24,088 nt of DNA from CAZBWE01 sp964495465 (GTDB lineage: Bacteria > Planctomycetota > Phycisphaerae > Sedimentisphaerales > Anaerobacaceae): NCBI GenBank assembly GCA_964495465.1, contig CAZBWE010000033.1:1-24088 (forward strand). The letters are read 5' to 3'. How positions within the stretch are numbered: position 1 is the stretch's first letter; each line of letters starts with the position of its first letter. Positions 6,589 through 15,244 of this stretch are shown here, piece after piece. A model generated the notes under the pieces. The model was not told the origin of the DNA, searched no databases, and saw nothing but the letters and a program-made list of their open reading frames with translations. Position numbers and translations under genes: made by a program.

Positions 6589-8190
6589 ATGAAAAGTTTT
6601 CGTTTGTTTCCGGGAGATTTCGTAGCGGGCCTGTTGTCTCTGCTTTTTGTGCTGGCTTTGGCGGCAGATGTCTCTGATGCGCAATTTTTTAATTCGGAGC
6701 TTGCCGAAACATCACCTCGGACGCGGATGGGATGCTACCCCTGCTCAACGTTAGGCACCGATTTCCTGGATGCGGAGGAATTGGGTCAGCACACATACAA
6801 GTTTGGTTTATCAGAGAAAAACGGGATAGTATATACCTGCAGAGGGGGACATATTGATACCGCTCACCTGCGTAAGGCAGCGGACTGGACGGCGTATATT
6901 GCTGCAAAAACTTATGAGGAGCTGAAAAAAGGTGAAACAGGTTTTTCATTCAGATTGATGGAGCCGTCGCTGTATCATGTGGAGGTTACCTATCCGGAAA
7001 ACTGGAAGGACTTGTCGGAACAACAGAGGGAGAACATTATATTTGATACTTCCATTCGTCTTGGAGAATACTTTGTCTATACCGCAACCACCTGGCATGA
7101 AATCCTTACCTGGTTCGGTTATAAGTGCACGGGCTTTTTGTATTCCGAGTTTACTTCTGCATTTACCTGGGAAGATACGTTTTCAAATCTTCTTGGCACC
7201 TATGTTGCCGCACAGGCCCTTCGGGATACCGAGCACGAATATGATGAAGCGATGACATTGGCTCTTGCCGGAGAGCTCCAAAAGCTGGGTGTTCAGTCGA
7301 GCCAGACGGCGAAAAGGGCGTCTAAGAAAGTAAAAGGACGATGGTTCTCGAGCAATTTAATGCTTTTCATCAGTATGAAAAAGCGGCATTTTGATATAGG
7401 TCTGAAGGATGGATGTGTTACACCTGCGATAGTTCCATCTGTGAGCGGCTGTGAAGGGGCGGAGCCCCTGCCGTATCCTGTTCCCTCTCTTGATTTTCTC
7501 AGCGAGTATGGATTCAAGGTCAAACTTGAAATTGAGCCCAGAGAGATGGAAAAGGGAAAAATTCTGAGAATTGTATATTTAGACGGGACGGAGGATAAAG
7601 AAAGGATTGAACCCGCTATCCACTTTGTGGTGATTATGGAAAGTATTAAGGAGGAGGCGATAAAGAAATACGGCAGTAATGTGGACCTCTGCGAAGCAAA
7701 ACCCTGGCGGCTGGCGAAGGCGACAGAATCGAAGGAACGTGTCAAGCTGGTTGTTCCTATTGTTGAAGTTGCAGGCGATATCACGGAAGAAACGACAGAA
7801 AAAATTGCGGATGACGTGGAGTTGAGTGATACGCCTTCTTTCCGATATCTGGTGAAAGTGGAAGAAATAGAAAGTGCCGAGTCCGATGTTCCTGTTGATG
7901 AGGTCGAAGCCGATGTCAAAGAAGATGTTGTAGAGGAAATCAGTAGCGAAGTCGAAGTGAGCGAAACGCCTCCCCGACAACTGGTTAAAGCTGTAGATTC
8001 ACCGATAAAAATTTATGACTTCGGATTCAAGGTGAGCTGGATATATCTTGGCAGTGTGAGCAATAAACCCAAAATTGCTTTTTGTTTAGTCGATGATAAT
8101 GTGTCTGGTACGGACGAATCCCGCCCCTCCGATGGGCTGGGCGAACTGACATCCAAGGCGTATAAGTGGCTGGAAACAGCAAGCGAATAA
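6589..8190 (+). CDS. Secreted protein resembling DUF4056 family, with acidic C-terminal insert
   Basis: A 533-residue protein with a signal peptide (basic start, hydrophobic residues about 12-27, cleavage near A-D-V-S-D-A). The middle contains GTDFLDAEELGQHTYKFG, CRGGHIDTAHLRKAADWTAY and TTWHEILTWFGY, which I associate with DUF4056, a family of unknown function; the His-Glu pair in WHEILTW could be catalytic or metal-binding, but this is inference. Residues about 390-470 are a low-complexity acidic stretch with a duplicated pattern (D-V-E-L-S-D-T-P, then E-V-E-V-S-E-T-P), and the tail resembles the segment before it (Y-G-F-K-V and F-G-F-K-V). GAGGGTGA precedes the ATG by seven bases. A strong promoter and structured leader suggest separate control from its neighbours. 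Confidence 0.75.
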   Translation: MKSFRLFPGDFVAGLLSLLFVLALAADVSDAQFFNSELAETSPRTRMGCYPCSTLGTDFLDAEELGQHTYKFGLSEKNGIVYTCRGGHIDTAHLRKAADWTAYIAAKTYEELKKGETGFSFRLMEPSLYHVEVTYPENWKDLSEQQRENIIFDTSIRLGEYFVYTATTWHEILTWFGYKCTGFLYSEFTSAFTWEDTFSNLLGTYVAAQALRDTEHEYDEAMTLALAGELQKLGVQSSQTAKRASKKVKGRWFSSNLMLFISMKKRHFDIGLKDGCVTPAIVPSVSGCEGAEPLPYPVPSLDFLSEYGFKVKLEIEPREMEKGKILRIVYLDGTEDKERIEPAIHFVVIMESIKEEAIKKYGSNVDLCEAKPWRLAKATESKERVKLVVPIVEVAGDITEETTEKIADDVELSDTPSFRYLVKVEEIESAESDVPVDEVEADVKEDVVEEISSEVEVSETPPRQLVKAVDSPIKIYDFGFKVSWIYLGSVSNKPKIAFCLVDDNVSGTDESRPSDGLGELTSKAYKWLETASE

Positions 8191-8356
8191 ACTTTGGTCC
8201 CAAGCCAATTCAACATTGCCGAAAAAAATTCAGCAGCACACTAATGTTGTGAAAAACAGGTCAAAAGCGCCATCCGTTAAATTCTGTAGATAGTGTTCCT
8301 GCTACTGAAGAAAGTTTTGGTGGAATTGTCGACAGTATTGTGTAAAATTGGTCTCT

Positions 8357-9199
8357 ATGAAGGTTTTAGTTGCAGAAAAATGTGGATTTTGTCACGGTGT
8401 TGAAAACGCCATCAACATAGCTGAAAAAGTATTGTCACGAGAGAAAGATGTTTATAGTCTTGGGCAAATCATTCATAACGGAGATGAGGTGGAACGGCTT
8501 GCGAGAGCAGGTCTCAAAACCGTGGAGAACATAGAAGAAATACGGTCAGGGACCGTTCTTATTCGTTCTCACGGAGCTGCTCCCGAACAGATAGCAAGGC
8601 TGAGAGAAAAAGGCATTAATATTGTCGATGCCACTTGCGTATTGGTTAAGAGAGTCCAGTACATAGCTGAGGAGCTCGAAAGAGATGGTTATAAAGTAGT
8701 AATTATCGGGGATGAAAACCACCCTGAGGTGCGTGCGGTTATGGGTTGTGTCAGGGATGTTGTTGTCATTGCCGACGAGTCGGATTTGCATAAGTTTGCC
8801 GAGAATGACAGGTTGGGTATAGTTTGTCAGACCACGCTAAGCCCGGATTTCGTCGGCAAAATACTTGGTGCCATAGGGAGGCGCAGCTTCAGCGAGTTGA
8901 AAGTGATTAATACTTTGTGTAAAGAGGCAATAAAAAGGCAGGATTCGGCTGTCCAGTTATGTAAGCAGGTGGATGTGATGTTCGTGCTTGGCGGCCTGAA
9001 AAGTGCGAATACGCGGAGACTCGCCGAGTTGTGCAAAAAGTATAACGACCAGACTTATCATTTACAAAACTGGAATGAGCTTGACAAAAGGATGCTTTTA
9101 GGTAAGAATATGGCAGGCGTTACGGCAGGGGCCTCGACGCCTGCGTGGATAATTGCCGAATTTGTGAAGAATTTGGAAGCCTTTGACGGTGGGGGATGA
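8357..9199 (+). CDS. ispH: 4-hydroxy-3-methylbut-2-enyl diphosphate reductase
   Basis: A 280-residue IspH/LytB protein, the last enzyme of the MEP isoprenoid pathway, which carries a [4Fe-4S] cluster. The three cluster cysteines are present (C12 in CGFCHGV, one in DATC, one in NTLCKEA), as are the substrate-binding histidines (IIHNGDE, RSHGAA, ENHPEV), the catalytic glutamate in HPEV and CQTTLS. The usual proline and histidine after DATC are replaced (CVLVKRVQ). The ATG at 8357 matches the family N-terminus; the TTG nine bases earlier is less likely. There is no clear RBS, but TAAAAT at 8343-8348 could be a -10 box giving a near-leaderless mRNA. A terminator follows, separating it from rpsA. 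Confidence 0.95.
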   Translation: MKVLVAEKCGFCHGVENAINIAEKVLSREKDVYSLGQIIHNGDEVERLARAGLKTVENIEEIRSGTVLIRSHGAAPEQIARLREKGINIVDATCVLVKRVQYIAEELERDGYKVVIIGDENHPEVRAVMGCVRDVVVIADESDLHKFAENDRLGIVCQTTLSPDFVGKILGAIGRRSFSELKVINTLCKEAIKRQDSAVQLCKQVDVMFVLGGLKSANTRRLAELCKKYNDQTYHLQNWNELDKRMLLGKNMAGVTAGASTPAWIIAEFVKNLEAFDGGG

Positions 9200-9236
9200 C
9201 AACCTGGCGGCAAAATCCTTATAATCAGGAATTTGT

Positions 9237-9264
9237 ATTGGCTGCGTAGGCCAATGCGTTTTTT
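9237..9264 (+). terminator. Intrinsic terminator after ispH
   Basis: ATTGGC (9237-9242) pairs with GCCAAT (9250-9255) across a seven-base loop, followed after three bases by a run of six T. It is positioned 38 bases after the ispH stop. Confidence 0.55.
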
Positions 9265-9317
9265 ATATTCTTAATTGAAAAGTTTACATTTGTTATCCTG
9301 CCGGTTGGGTGTTAGCC

Positions 9318-9362
9318 GTACCTGTCCCCGCGCCTCCCGACGCGAGTCGGGGCGGCGGGTAG
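9318..9362. repeat. GC-rich repeat with CCTGTCCCCGC and hairpin
   Basis: CCTGTCCCCGC is followed by CCCGAC (9336-9341) and GTCGGG (9346-9351), a perfect stem closed by a GCGA tetraloop, inside a larger GC-rich pairing. It belongs to the same dispersed class as the elements at 5513 and 21818. Confidence 0.5.
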
Positions 9363-9396
9363 AGTTACCGAAGTTGGCTTTTACTACGGGGCGAGC

Positions 9397-9424
9397 TTGG
9401 ACTCAATGGGTGTGGGAGTAACAT
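9397..9424 (+). promoter_or_regulatory. Possible promoter of rpsA
   Basis: TTGGAC (9397-9402), 16 bases, TAACAT (9419-9424). The match is moderate. It lies about 70 bases before the rpsA start and downstream of the ispH terminator, where a promoter is expected. Confidence 0.3.
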
Positions 9425-9497
9425 AAGGGCTGATTGTCGTAAATGTGGGGCGCCAGTCGGCCGAAAAGAGCAGACTCCACAGGGGAAAAATTAGTTT

Positions 9498-11381
9498 ATG
9501 GTAGATAGAAATATAGTTAACAAATTAGGTTTATCGGAAGAGAATCTTGACGAGCAGGTCAATGAGATTTTTAGCGAGCAAGAAAATGAGTTTCTGGAAG
9601 AAGTTCTGAAGAAAAAGGTGGATTCACGTTTGCCCGGAACTGTGCTAAAAGGAACCATTGTATCGAGAATAGGTAACGATGTTATAGTGGAGGTGGGCCT
9701 GAAAAGTGAAGGTATCCTCGATGCGAGTGAATTTGACAATTCTGAGGATATAGTGCCTGGTAAAGAAATTGAGGTCTTTCTTGAAGATACCGATTCTGAG
9801 GGCGGCCTTGTATTGTTGAGCAAGCACAAAGCCGACGTTATCAGGGGCTGGGAAAATATTATCAACACGAGAAAAGAAGGTGATATTGTAAAGGGTAAGG
9901 TCATAAGACGCATCAAGGGCGGTTTGCTTATTGATATTGGCGTGCCGGTGTTTTTGCCGGCCTCTCAGGTTGATATTAGAAAGCCGGGCGACATCAGCAG
10001 GTTTATCGGTAAGGATGTGGACTGCAAGATTCTTAAAATTGATGTTGAAGGGCGGAACATTGTTGTCTCGAGACGCAAAGTTATCGAGGAAGAACGCAGG
10101 ACAGGAAAGGAAAGGATTCTGGCGGAGATAAAGGTTGGTCAATTGCGGAAAGGTGTTGTGAAAAACATCGCTGACTTTGGTGTGTTTGTGGATTTGGGCG
10201 GCCTTGATGGGCTTTTGCATATCTCTGATTTGAGTTGGGGAAGGATAACACATCCATCTGAAATAATTCAACTTGACCAGGAGATAGAGTGTGTTGTTAT
10301 TGATGTTGATAAAGAAAATGAGAAAATTTCGCTGGGTTTGAAACAGAAGACATCGAGTCCGTGGGAGGATGTTGAAGAGCGTTATCCAGTGGGAACGAAA
10401 GTAAAAGGTAAGGTTGTGAATGTGATGGGCTATGGTGTGTTTGTTCGGCTTGAAGACGGGATTGAAGGTCTGGTGCATATCAGCGAGATGAGTTGGACAA
10501 AGCGCCTTATGCATCCTGGAGAGATGGTTAATTTGGGTGATGAAATAGAAGTAATTGTGTTGGGTATTAACAAGGAAAAGCAGGAAATCTCGCTGGGGAT
10601 TAAACAAACTGAAATAAATCCATGGGCAATAGCTTCTCAAAAGTATCCGGTTGGGACGATTGTAACGGCGGGTGTTCGTAGTGTAACTAATTTCGGTGCT
10701 TTTGTGGGGATAGAACCGGGCATAGATGGGATGATACATATTTCAGATTTGAGCTGGACAAGGAAATACAGTCATCCCAGCGAAGTTTTGAAAAAGGGCG
10801 ATGAAGTCAGGTGTGTTGTTTTGGAAGTCAACGAAGAGAAGCGACGGATATCGCTGGGAATAAAGCAGATGACTGAGGACCCCTGGATACGTGCTATTCC
10901 GGAGAAGTATATTGCGGGACACATTATTAAAGGCAAGGTGGCAAAGCTTACTAATTTTGGTGCTTTTGTTGAGCTTGAGCCGGATTTGGAAGGGCTGCTG
11001 CACATTTCCGAACTTGCCGACCACAAGATTTCAAAACCGGCGGATGTAGTTAATGTTGGAGATGAAGTAGAGGTCAAGATTCTAAAGGTTGATTCCGAGG
11101 CACGTAAGATAGGTTTAAGTCTCCGGCGTGTTCAGTGGGCCGCCGAGGAGCAGGTGTCTGAGTCTGTCCAGGCCGATCTTATAGAGACGGATGTGCAGGA
11201 GCAAACTAAGCAGAGCGAAAAGGCCGGTGATGGCAAGCAAGTCGAGGACGAAACTAAACAAGGCGAGCAAAGTGATGAAAGTGCTGAAGTTGAGGAAGTG
11301 GATGTTGCAGATACTGAAGTAAAAGAGGAAGCGAAGCAAGACCAGGACGAGCCGCCTCAGGAAACTGGTGATTCCGTATAG
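9498..11381 (+). CDS. rpsA: 30S ribosomal protein S1
   Basis: A 627-residue protein with six S1 (OB-fold) domains, starting near residues 47, 128, 213, 298, 385 and 472. Domains 3-6 carry the classic pattern G-x-V-x-x-x-x-x-F-G-A-F-V and G-L-L/V-H-I-S-E/D, each ending I-S-L-G-L/I-K-Q; domains 1 and 2 are the divergent ribosome-binding type. The last 80 or so residues are a glutamate/glutamine/lysine-rich acidic tail with repeated E-x-T-K-Q units. It binds mRNA on the 30S subunit and helps initiation, which would matter for the several genes here with weak or absent Shine-Dalgarno sequences. AGGGGAAA precedes the ATG by about 10 bases. It ends in TAG. Confidence 0.97.
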   Translation: MVDRNIVNKLGLSEENLDEQVNEIFSEQENEFLEEVLKKKVDSRLPGTVLKGTIVSRIGNDVIVEVGLKSEGILDASEFDNSEDIVPGKEIEVFLEDTDSEGGLVLLSKHKADVIRGWENIINTRKEGDIVKGKVIRRIKGGLLIDIGVPVFLPASQVDIRKPGDISRFIGKDVDCKILKIDVEGRNIVVSRRKVIEEERRTGKERILAEIKVGQLRKGVVKNIADFGVFVDLGGLDGLLHISDLSWGRITHPSEIIQLDQEIECVVIDVDKENEKISLGLKQKTSSPWEDVEERYPVGTKVKGKVVNVMGYGVFVRLEDGIEGLVHISEMSWTKRLMHPGEMVNLGDEIEVIVLGINKEKQEISLGIKQTEINPWAIASQKYPVGTIVTAGVRSVTNFGAFVGIEPGIDGMIHISDLSWTRKYSHPSEVLKKGDEVRCVVLEVNEEKRRISLGIKQMTEDPWIRAIPEKYIAGHIIKGKVAKLTNFGAFVELEPDLEGLLHISELADHKISKPADVVNVGDEVEVKILKVDSEARKIGLSLRRVQWAAEEQVSESVQADLIETDVQEQTKQSEKAGDGKQVEDETKQGEQSDESAEVEEVDVADTEVKEEAKQDQDEPPQETGDSV

Positions 11382-11652
11382 CAGGGCAGCAATGACCATT
11401 ACAAAAAACGAGACGGTATAAGGGGAGGAAGAAAGTTAAACGCCCGGGATAATTCAGAGAGCATTGGCAATTTTCCGCTGTGAAAACACAGGTTAGTAAA
11501 GACATATAGTGGCGACAGTTAAAATAAGCAATTTGTTTATGTCTTTTTTCGGGAGGGATTATACAGTATTTTTGTAAGTTCTTTTGTAAAAACAAGTTAT
11601 GATTTTTGTGTCGTTTTTGCCTTAAATTCTCCAGAATTTCACAAGTTTGTCC

Positions 11653-11682
11653 TTGACGAGAACATAGCTAATTTGGTATAAA
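11653..11682 (+). promoter_or_regulatory. Sigma-70-type promoter for the LamG PEP-CTERM gene
   Basis: TTGACG (11653-11658), 18 bases, TATAAA (11677-11682). Transcription would start near 11690. It is the best promoter in the 742-base gap between rpsA and the PEP-CTERM gene. Confidence 0.65.
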
Positions 11683-11689
11683 TAGGGGT

Positions 11690-12123
11690 AAGATATCGCT
11701 TCTTAATTGCTTAACTTACGACCTATTGTTATAGGTAAGGCATTGTGTAAAAGAGAAGTTATAAGAAGCAATTTTTGTTTTTCGCAGTAAAAGGATTGTT
11801 GGGGAGGCTTTGATTTGTCCGAATCTTAGCAGGTTGCAGGTGTGAGATTGAGCTTGCACGAAGTTAGTAATCTGGGGTTAAGGGATTAACATTTCAGCTA
11901 AAAGCCAGACAGGGCTTTTCAACAAGGAGGAGGGAAAGCCAGGTTCAAAAAGCTATTTAACAGGCGCAGAGTTGGTGAAGAGCTTTTGTTGCTTGTTTTT
12001 TATAGTCTGTTTGTGGCAGGTATAACAAGTAGTTGAAAGCTTATATGCTTGTCGTGAACAGTTGGTGTTTTGGTTTAAACCAGAACAACAAAGATTTATC
12101 TTTTTGTAAACAGGAGGAGTGTT
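11690..12123 (+). promoter_or_regulatory. Long (about 430 nt) structured 5' leader of the LamG PEP-CTERM gene
   Basis: The leader holds several hairpins: ACCTAT/ATAGGT at about 11720-11736, AAAAGCC/GGCTTTT at about 11900-11920, and the palindrome TGGTTTAAACCA near 12070. An SD-like AAGGAGGAGG near 11930 is not followed by any start codon. The functional RBS, AGGAGG, is at about 12112, just before the ATG. I recognise no known riboswitch. No ORF of note lies in 11382-12123. Confidence 0.4.
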
Positions 12124-13104
12124 ATGTGTAAAAAGTGTTTATTAATTGTTGTTGTTTTGTTGCTTGGGGCTTCTGTGGCCTCGGCGAAGACGGTCGCTTA
12201 CTGGCGGTTTGACGATATGTACAATCCGACCATTGACTTTTCAGAAGGTCATGCGACGGCAGTCGCCGCCGGCAATCCAATGCCTGACTCAGATGGTCGG
12301 AGCGTCTGGCGAAAAGCTGCTCATGACTGGAGCGGCAATGGTAACGACCTGACAACGTTTGAGTATGATGACACCTGGGGCAATGGTTACGGCTGGGCTA
12401 GTGATCGTTGGTCTTCGGATGTTCCTGTATCACAGGTACCTTTGACCGGCATTGAAAACAAGCTGAGTATGGAGCATACAGCCGATATGGGTTGTTGCCC
12501 TGCTGCGATGACCTGGTCTGCCGGAAGCAATCCGAGCGGCGTGGACCTTGAGACCTGGACGCCTTCGGCGTGGACAATCGAGGCCTCATTCAAGCTGAAT
12601 GAGATGTCAGCTTTCCATACCATCGTCGGCCGGGACGGTATAAATGTGTCTGATGTACATTCTATGAAGGCACCTCTTTATTTATCGGTTCGTCCGGGTG
12701 GTGCGGTGGCTATTGAGTTCAGCACTGTTGACAGACAGACCTATGAGGCAGTATCAGACGCTGGTAAGGTAAAAACCGACCAGTGGTACGCCATAGTGGC
12801 TGTCAGTGACGGCGAAACCTTGTCGCTGTATCTCGATAAAATCCTGGTTGCTCAGACGATCGGTATGACCGGCGCCACGAGCATCGGCATTGGTGAGGGC
12901 GCAGGCGGCGACAACTGGGCCGGAACCTGGACGCTCGGACGTGGAATGTGGAACGGTGGTCACGGTGACCGTGTCTTTGGAAATATTGACGAAGTGCGTA
13001 TTTCCGATACCGCTCTGGATCCGTGTCAGTTCCTTATTCCGGAGCCCGCAACGATTCTTATTCTGGGGCTTGGTGGATTGACCTTGCTTCGGAAGAGAAG
13101 TTAA
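12124..13104 (+). CDS. LamG-like PEP-CTERM sorting domain protein
   Basis: A 326-residue exported protein. Residues 1-21 are a signal peptide (MCKKCLLIVVVLLLGASVASA). The body has the LamG/concanavalin-A-like pattern (AYWRFDD, WTIEASFKLNE, QWYAIVAVSDGETLSLYLD, FGNIDEVRISDTAL), suggesting carbohydrate or polymer binding. The C-terminus, IPEPATILILGLGGLTLLRKRS, is a PEP-CTERM tail: PEP motif, membrane helix and basic end, the target of an exosortase/archaeosortase-type enzyme. No exosortase gene is in the window. It has its own promoter, long leader, strong AGGAGG RBS and intrinsic terminator, so it is a single-gene unit. Confidence 0.93.
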   Translation: MCKKCLLIVVVLLLGASVASAKTVAYWRFDDMYNPTIDFSEGHATAVAAGNPMPDSDGRSVWRKAAHDWSGNGNDLTTFEYDDTWGNGYGWASDRWSSDVPVSQVPLTGIENKLSMEHTADMGCCPAAMTWSAGSNPSGVDLETWTPSAWTIEASFKLNEMSAFHTIVGRDGINVSDVHSMKAPLYLSVRPGGAVAIEFSTVDRQTYEAVSDAGKVKTDQWYAIVAVSDGETLSLYLDKILVAQTIGMTGATSIGIGEGAGGDNWAGTWTLGRGMWNGGHGDRVFGNIDEVRISDTALDPCQFLIPEPATILILGLGGLTLLRKRS

Positions 13105-13145
13105 TGATTTGAAAATATCGATTGGTAATTAGTTTGGTTCGATTC

Positions 13146-13188
13146 GGGGCCTATGCCGATTAGTTCGTCATAGGCCCCGGTTGTTTTT
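13146..13188 (+). terminator. Strong intrinsic terminator after the LamG PEP-CTERM gene
   Basis: GGGGCCTATG (13146-13155) pairs perfectly with CATAGGCCCC (13169-13178), and is followed by GGTTGTTTTT. The stem is 10 base pairs with a 13-base loop. Confidence 0.9.
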
Positions 13189-13275
13189 AAATGTGTTGTA
13201 TTACGGGGAAGGATTTATAGTTAAAACCAAGTAAGAGCGGAGGCGGAATTATCTATAACAGCGGGAAAGCAATTA

Positions 13276-13304
13276 TTGATAATAATTTGTATGCAAGGTA
13301 TAAT
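13276..13304 (+). promoter_or_regulatory. Sigma-70-type promoter for the PIN-TRAM gene
   Basis: TTGATA (13276-13281), a 17-base spacer and a perfect TATAAT (13299-13304), 51 bases before the ATG at 13356. Confidence 0.75.
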
Positions 13305-13355
13305 AGCTGCGATTGTAAATAACTAAACTATGTCATAATTTGGAGGTTTATAACT

Positions 13356-14471
13356 ATGTTGCTTTGGATTTTCAGAGGCATTTTTCTTACGATTGTCGTA
13401 GCTGTTCTCTTGTTTAACGCAAGTTCAGAGACGATATCAAGGGAGGAGAATTCACCCAGTTTCTGGGCGTTAGTCTGGAGCGGTCTTGGGATGGCGGTGT
13501 TTGTTTTTATGCTGGATGTCCTTACGCCGAAGAGAAAGTTTGCCGCTTTGGCGGGGGTGTTTTTTGGGCTGCTGGTTGGCCTGCTTATCAGCGGGGCGCT
13601 GGCGCCTGCGGTTGATATGGTGGCGGATTCCTATCAAATTAACTTGATTTCGGAGGCGCGGACGGCAATCAAATGGTTGTTGGGTATATGTATATGCTAT
13701 CTTGCCATTAGTGTTGTGATGCGGACAAAAGATGATGTTCGTTTTGTGATTCCTTATGTCGAATTTACCAAGCAGACTAAGGGTTCCCGGCCTTTAATTT
13801 TGGATACGTCTGTAATAATTGATGGTCGGATTGCGGATTTATGCCAGAGTAAAATATTCGATGCTCCGGTGGTTATTCCGCGTTTTGTTCTCGGTGAACT
13901 GCAATTGATAGCTGATTCTGCCGACAGGCTTAAGCGTAACCGCGGCAGGCGGGGGCTTGATATACTTAATAAGATGCAGATGAGCCCTGTTATTGACGTT
14001 GAGATTAACGATACGGTCATCCCGGAGGTAGAGGAGGTCAAGGGTGTTGACCAGAAGCTGGTATTGTTTGCTATGAATAGCAACGGACGTTTGGTAACGA
14101 CCGACTACAACCTTACCAAGGTAGCTCAGGTACGCGGCGTTGATGTGATAAATATAAATGATTTGGCCAATTCTCTGAAGGTAATTGCTCTGCCCGGTGA
14201 GACTATGGAGGTTAAAATCATAAAGCCGGGCGAGGAAGCGGAGCAGGGCATAGGTTATCTGGCCGACGGAACGATGGTGGTTGTTGAAGGCGCTCGTAAC
14301 AAGATAGGGCAGGATTTGGTCATTAGCATTACCAGCTCGCTTCAGACATCGGCTGGAAAAATGATTTTCGGAAAATTTGAGGGGTATGCACAGCAGACAG
14401 AGAGAGATTCTCGGCGAATGTCTTATAGAAGGCCGGCTGAGACGAACATATCGGAGGATAATAAAGACTGA
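13356..14471 (+). CDS. YacL-like membrane protein with PIN and TRAM domains
   Basis: A 371-residue protein. Four transmembrane segments occupy residues about 1-125 (near 5-20, 36-53, 62-85 and 105-122). A PIN nuclease domain follows (about 146-270) starting LILDTSVIIDGRIADL, with acidic residues D150, E181, D232 and D250 in the expected places. A TRAM RNA-binding domain (about 278-345) ends it. The architecture matches Bacillus YacL-type proteins, which are found in many phyla and are thought to act on RNA at the membrane; the substrate is not known. GGAGG lies about eight bases before the ATG. It has its own promoter and a probable terminator. Confidence 0.92.
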   Translation: MLLWIFRGIFLTIVVAVLLFNASSETISREENSPSFWALVWSGLGMAVFVFMLDVLTPKRKFAALAGVFFGLLVGLLISGALAPAVDMVADSYQINLISEARTAIKWLLGICICYLAISVVMRTKDDVRFVIPYVEFTKQTKGSRPLILDTSVIIDGRIADLCQSKIFDAPVVIPRFVLGELQLIADSADRLKRNRGRRGLDILNKMQMSPVIDVEINDTVIPEVEEVKGVDQKLVLFAMNSNGRLVTTDYNLTKVAQVRGVDVININDLANSLKVIALPGETMEVKIIKPGEEAEQGIGYLADGTMVVVEGARNKIGQDLVISITSSLQTSAGKMIFGKFEGYAQQTERDSRRMSYRRPAETNISEDNKD

Positions 14472-14502
14472 CATTGAAAATTGTGAGCGGCGAGTTGGAA
14501 CG

Positions 14503-14524
14503 CGCAATAGTCTGCTTGCGTTTT
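14503..14524 (+). terminator. Probable intrinsic terminator after the PIN-TRAM gene
   Basis: CGCAA (14503-14507) pairs with TTGCG (14516-14520), followed by TTTTCT. The stem is short, but it lies exactly between the convergent PIN-TRAM gene and the minus-strand membrane protein gene. Confidence 0.4.
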
Positions 14525-15187
14525 CTATTTGGATTTCAAGAGGCATTTCAGAAATATTGCTATAGCAAATATATTACCAGGTGCGAATAATGACCAGTAG
14601 AAATGGTCTTTAAAATCCGCTTTGGTGATATATTGCCCGGCAATGCAGAATGAGACGACCATAACAAGGCCGGCAATGAAAAAACCAAGCCAATCCAGCC
14701 GATTTACATTAAGAATTCTGCCGTGCGAATCTTTGTAAAGTATTATTACTGCAAACAGCAGCAGTGTAAGTGAGATAAGCACAGGAGCCAGCAGAGGGCC
14801 GGCCCATGTCGTCGGTATCAGAAACAGTATGTCCCAGTCCATAATTGACATAGGCCAATCGGGAATTGCCTTGAGACAGGAACTGAGGATTTTAAGCCAG
14901 ATATAATAGAATATATCCCAGACGGCGAAGATTGTAGCGAAGTAAGCAAACCTCTGACGTCGGTTTTCACCGAACAGCCATGCACCTGTGAAGATTAGTA
15001 CCAAAGTGGCTGTTTCTCTGCCGATTTCAGTTACAAGGATTCTCCATTGTTGCCTTATTGGAATATCTGACAAGGGGAAGACAAAACCGTCCGGATGAAA
15101 GATTGTTCGCAGATAAACAACCACAGCGGCTTCGATGTATGCGAAAGCGATGCCGAAAATGACAACCATACATAATCGTCTTAGCAT
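14525..15187 (-). CDS. Six-helix integral membrane protein, unknown function
   Basis: A 220-residue protein with about six hydrophobic helices (near residues 5-25, 55-75, 83-100, 122-148, 166-186 and 197-216). Conserved-looking features are FAYIEAAVVVYLRTIFHPDGF after helix 1, the TEIGRETATLVLI helix and a Trp/Tyr-rich AVWDIFYYIWLKIL helix. I do not recognise a named family. Its start lies 57 bases after the ispG stop on the same strand with no terminator between, so it is probably read from the ispG transcript. The RBS is weak (a run of A before the ATG). Confidence 0.8.
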   Translation of the reverse strand: MLRRLCMVVIFGIAFAYIEAAVVVYLRTIFHPDGFVFPLSDIPIRQQWRILVTEIGRETATLVLIFTGAWLFGENRRQRFAYFATIFAVWDIFYYIWLKILSSCLKAIPDWPMSIMDWDILFLIPTTWAGPLLAPVLISLTLLLFAVIILYKDSHGRILNVNRLDWLGFFIAGLVMVVSFCIAGQYITKADFKDHFYWSLFAPGNIFAIAIFLKCLLKSK

Positions 15188-15244
15188 TTTTTTTTCAACT
15201 GCTGACCTGTTTCATCCGTGAGTTTGTTGTTCATATCCGGGTTG

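Noticed and set aside
7293..7919. Minus-strand frame inside the DUF4056-like gene
   Set aside because: Serine/threonine/isoleucine-rich translation typical of the antisense of a real gene, with no RBS.
9645..10739. Long minus-strand frame inside rpsA
   Set aside because: It is antisense to four S1 repeats and its composition (His, Asn, Tyr, Arg rich) is that of a mirror frame.
13133..13150. tRNA T-arm-like GGTTCGATTC
   Set aside because: No matching stems, anticodon arm or acceptor arm surround it; it is the lead-in to a perfect intrinsic terminator.
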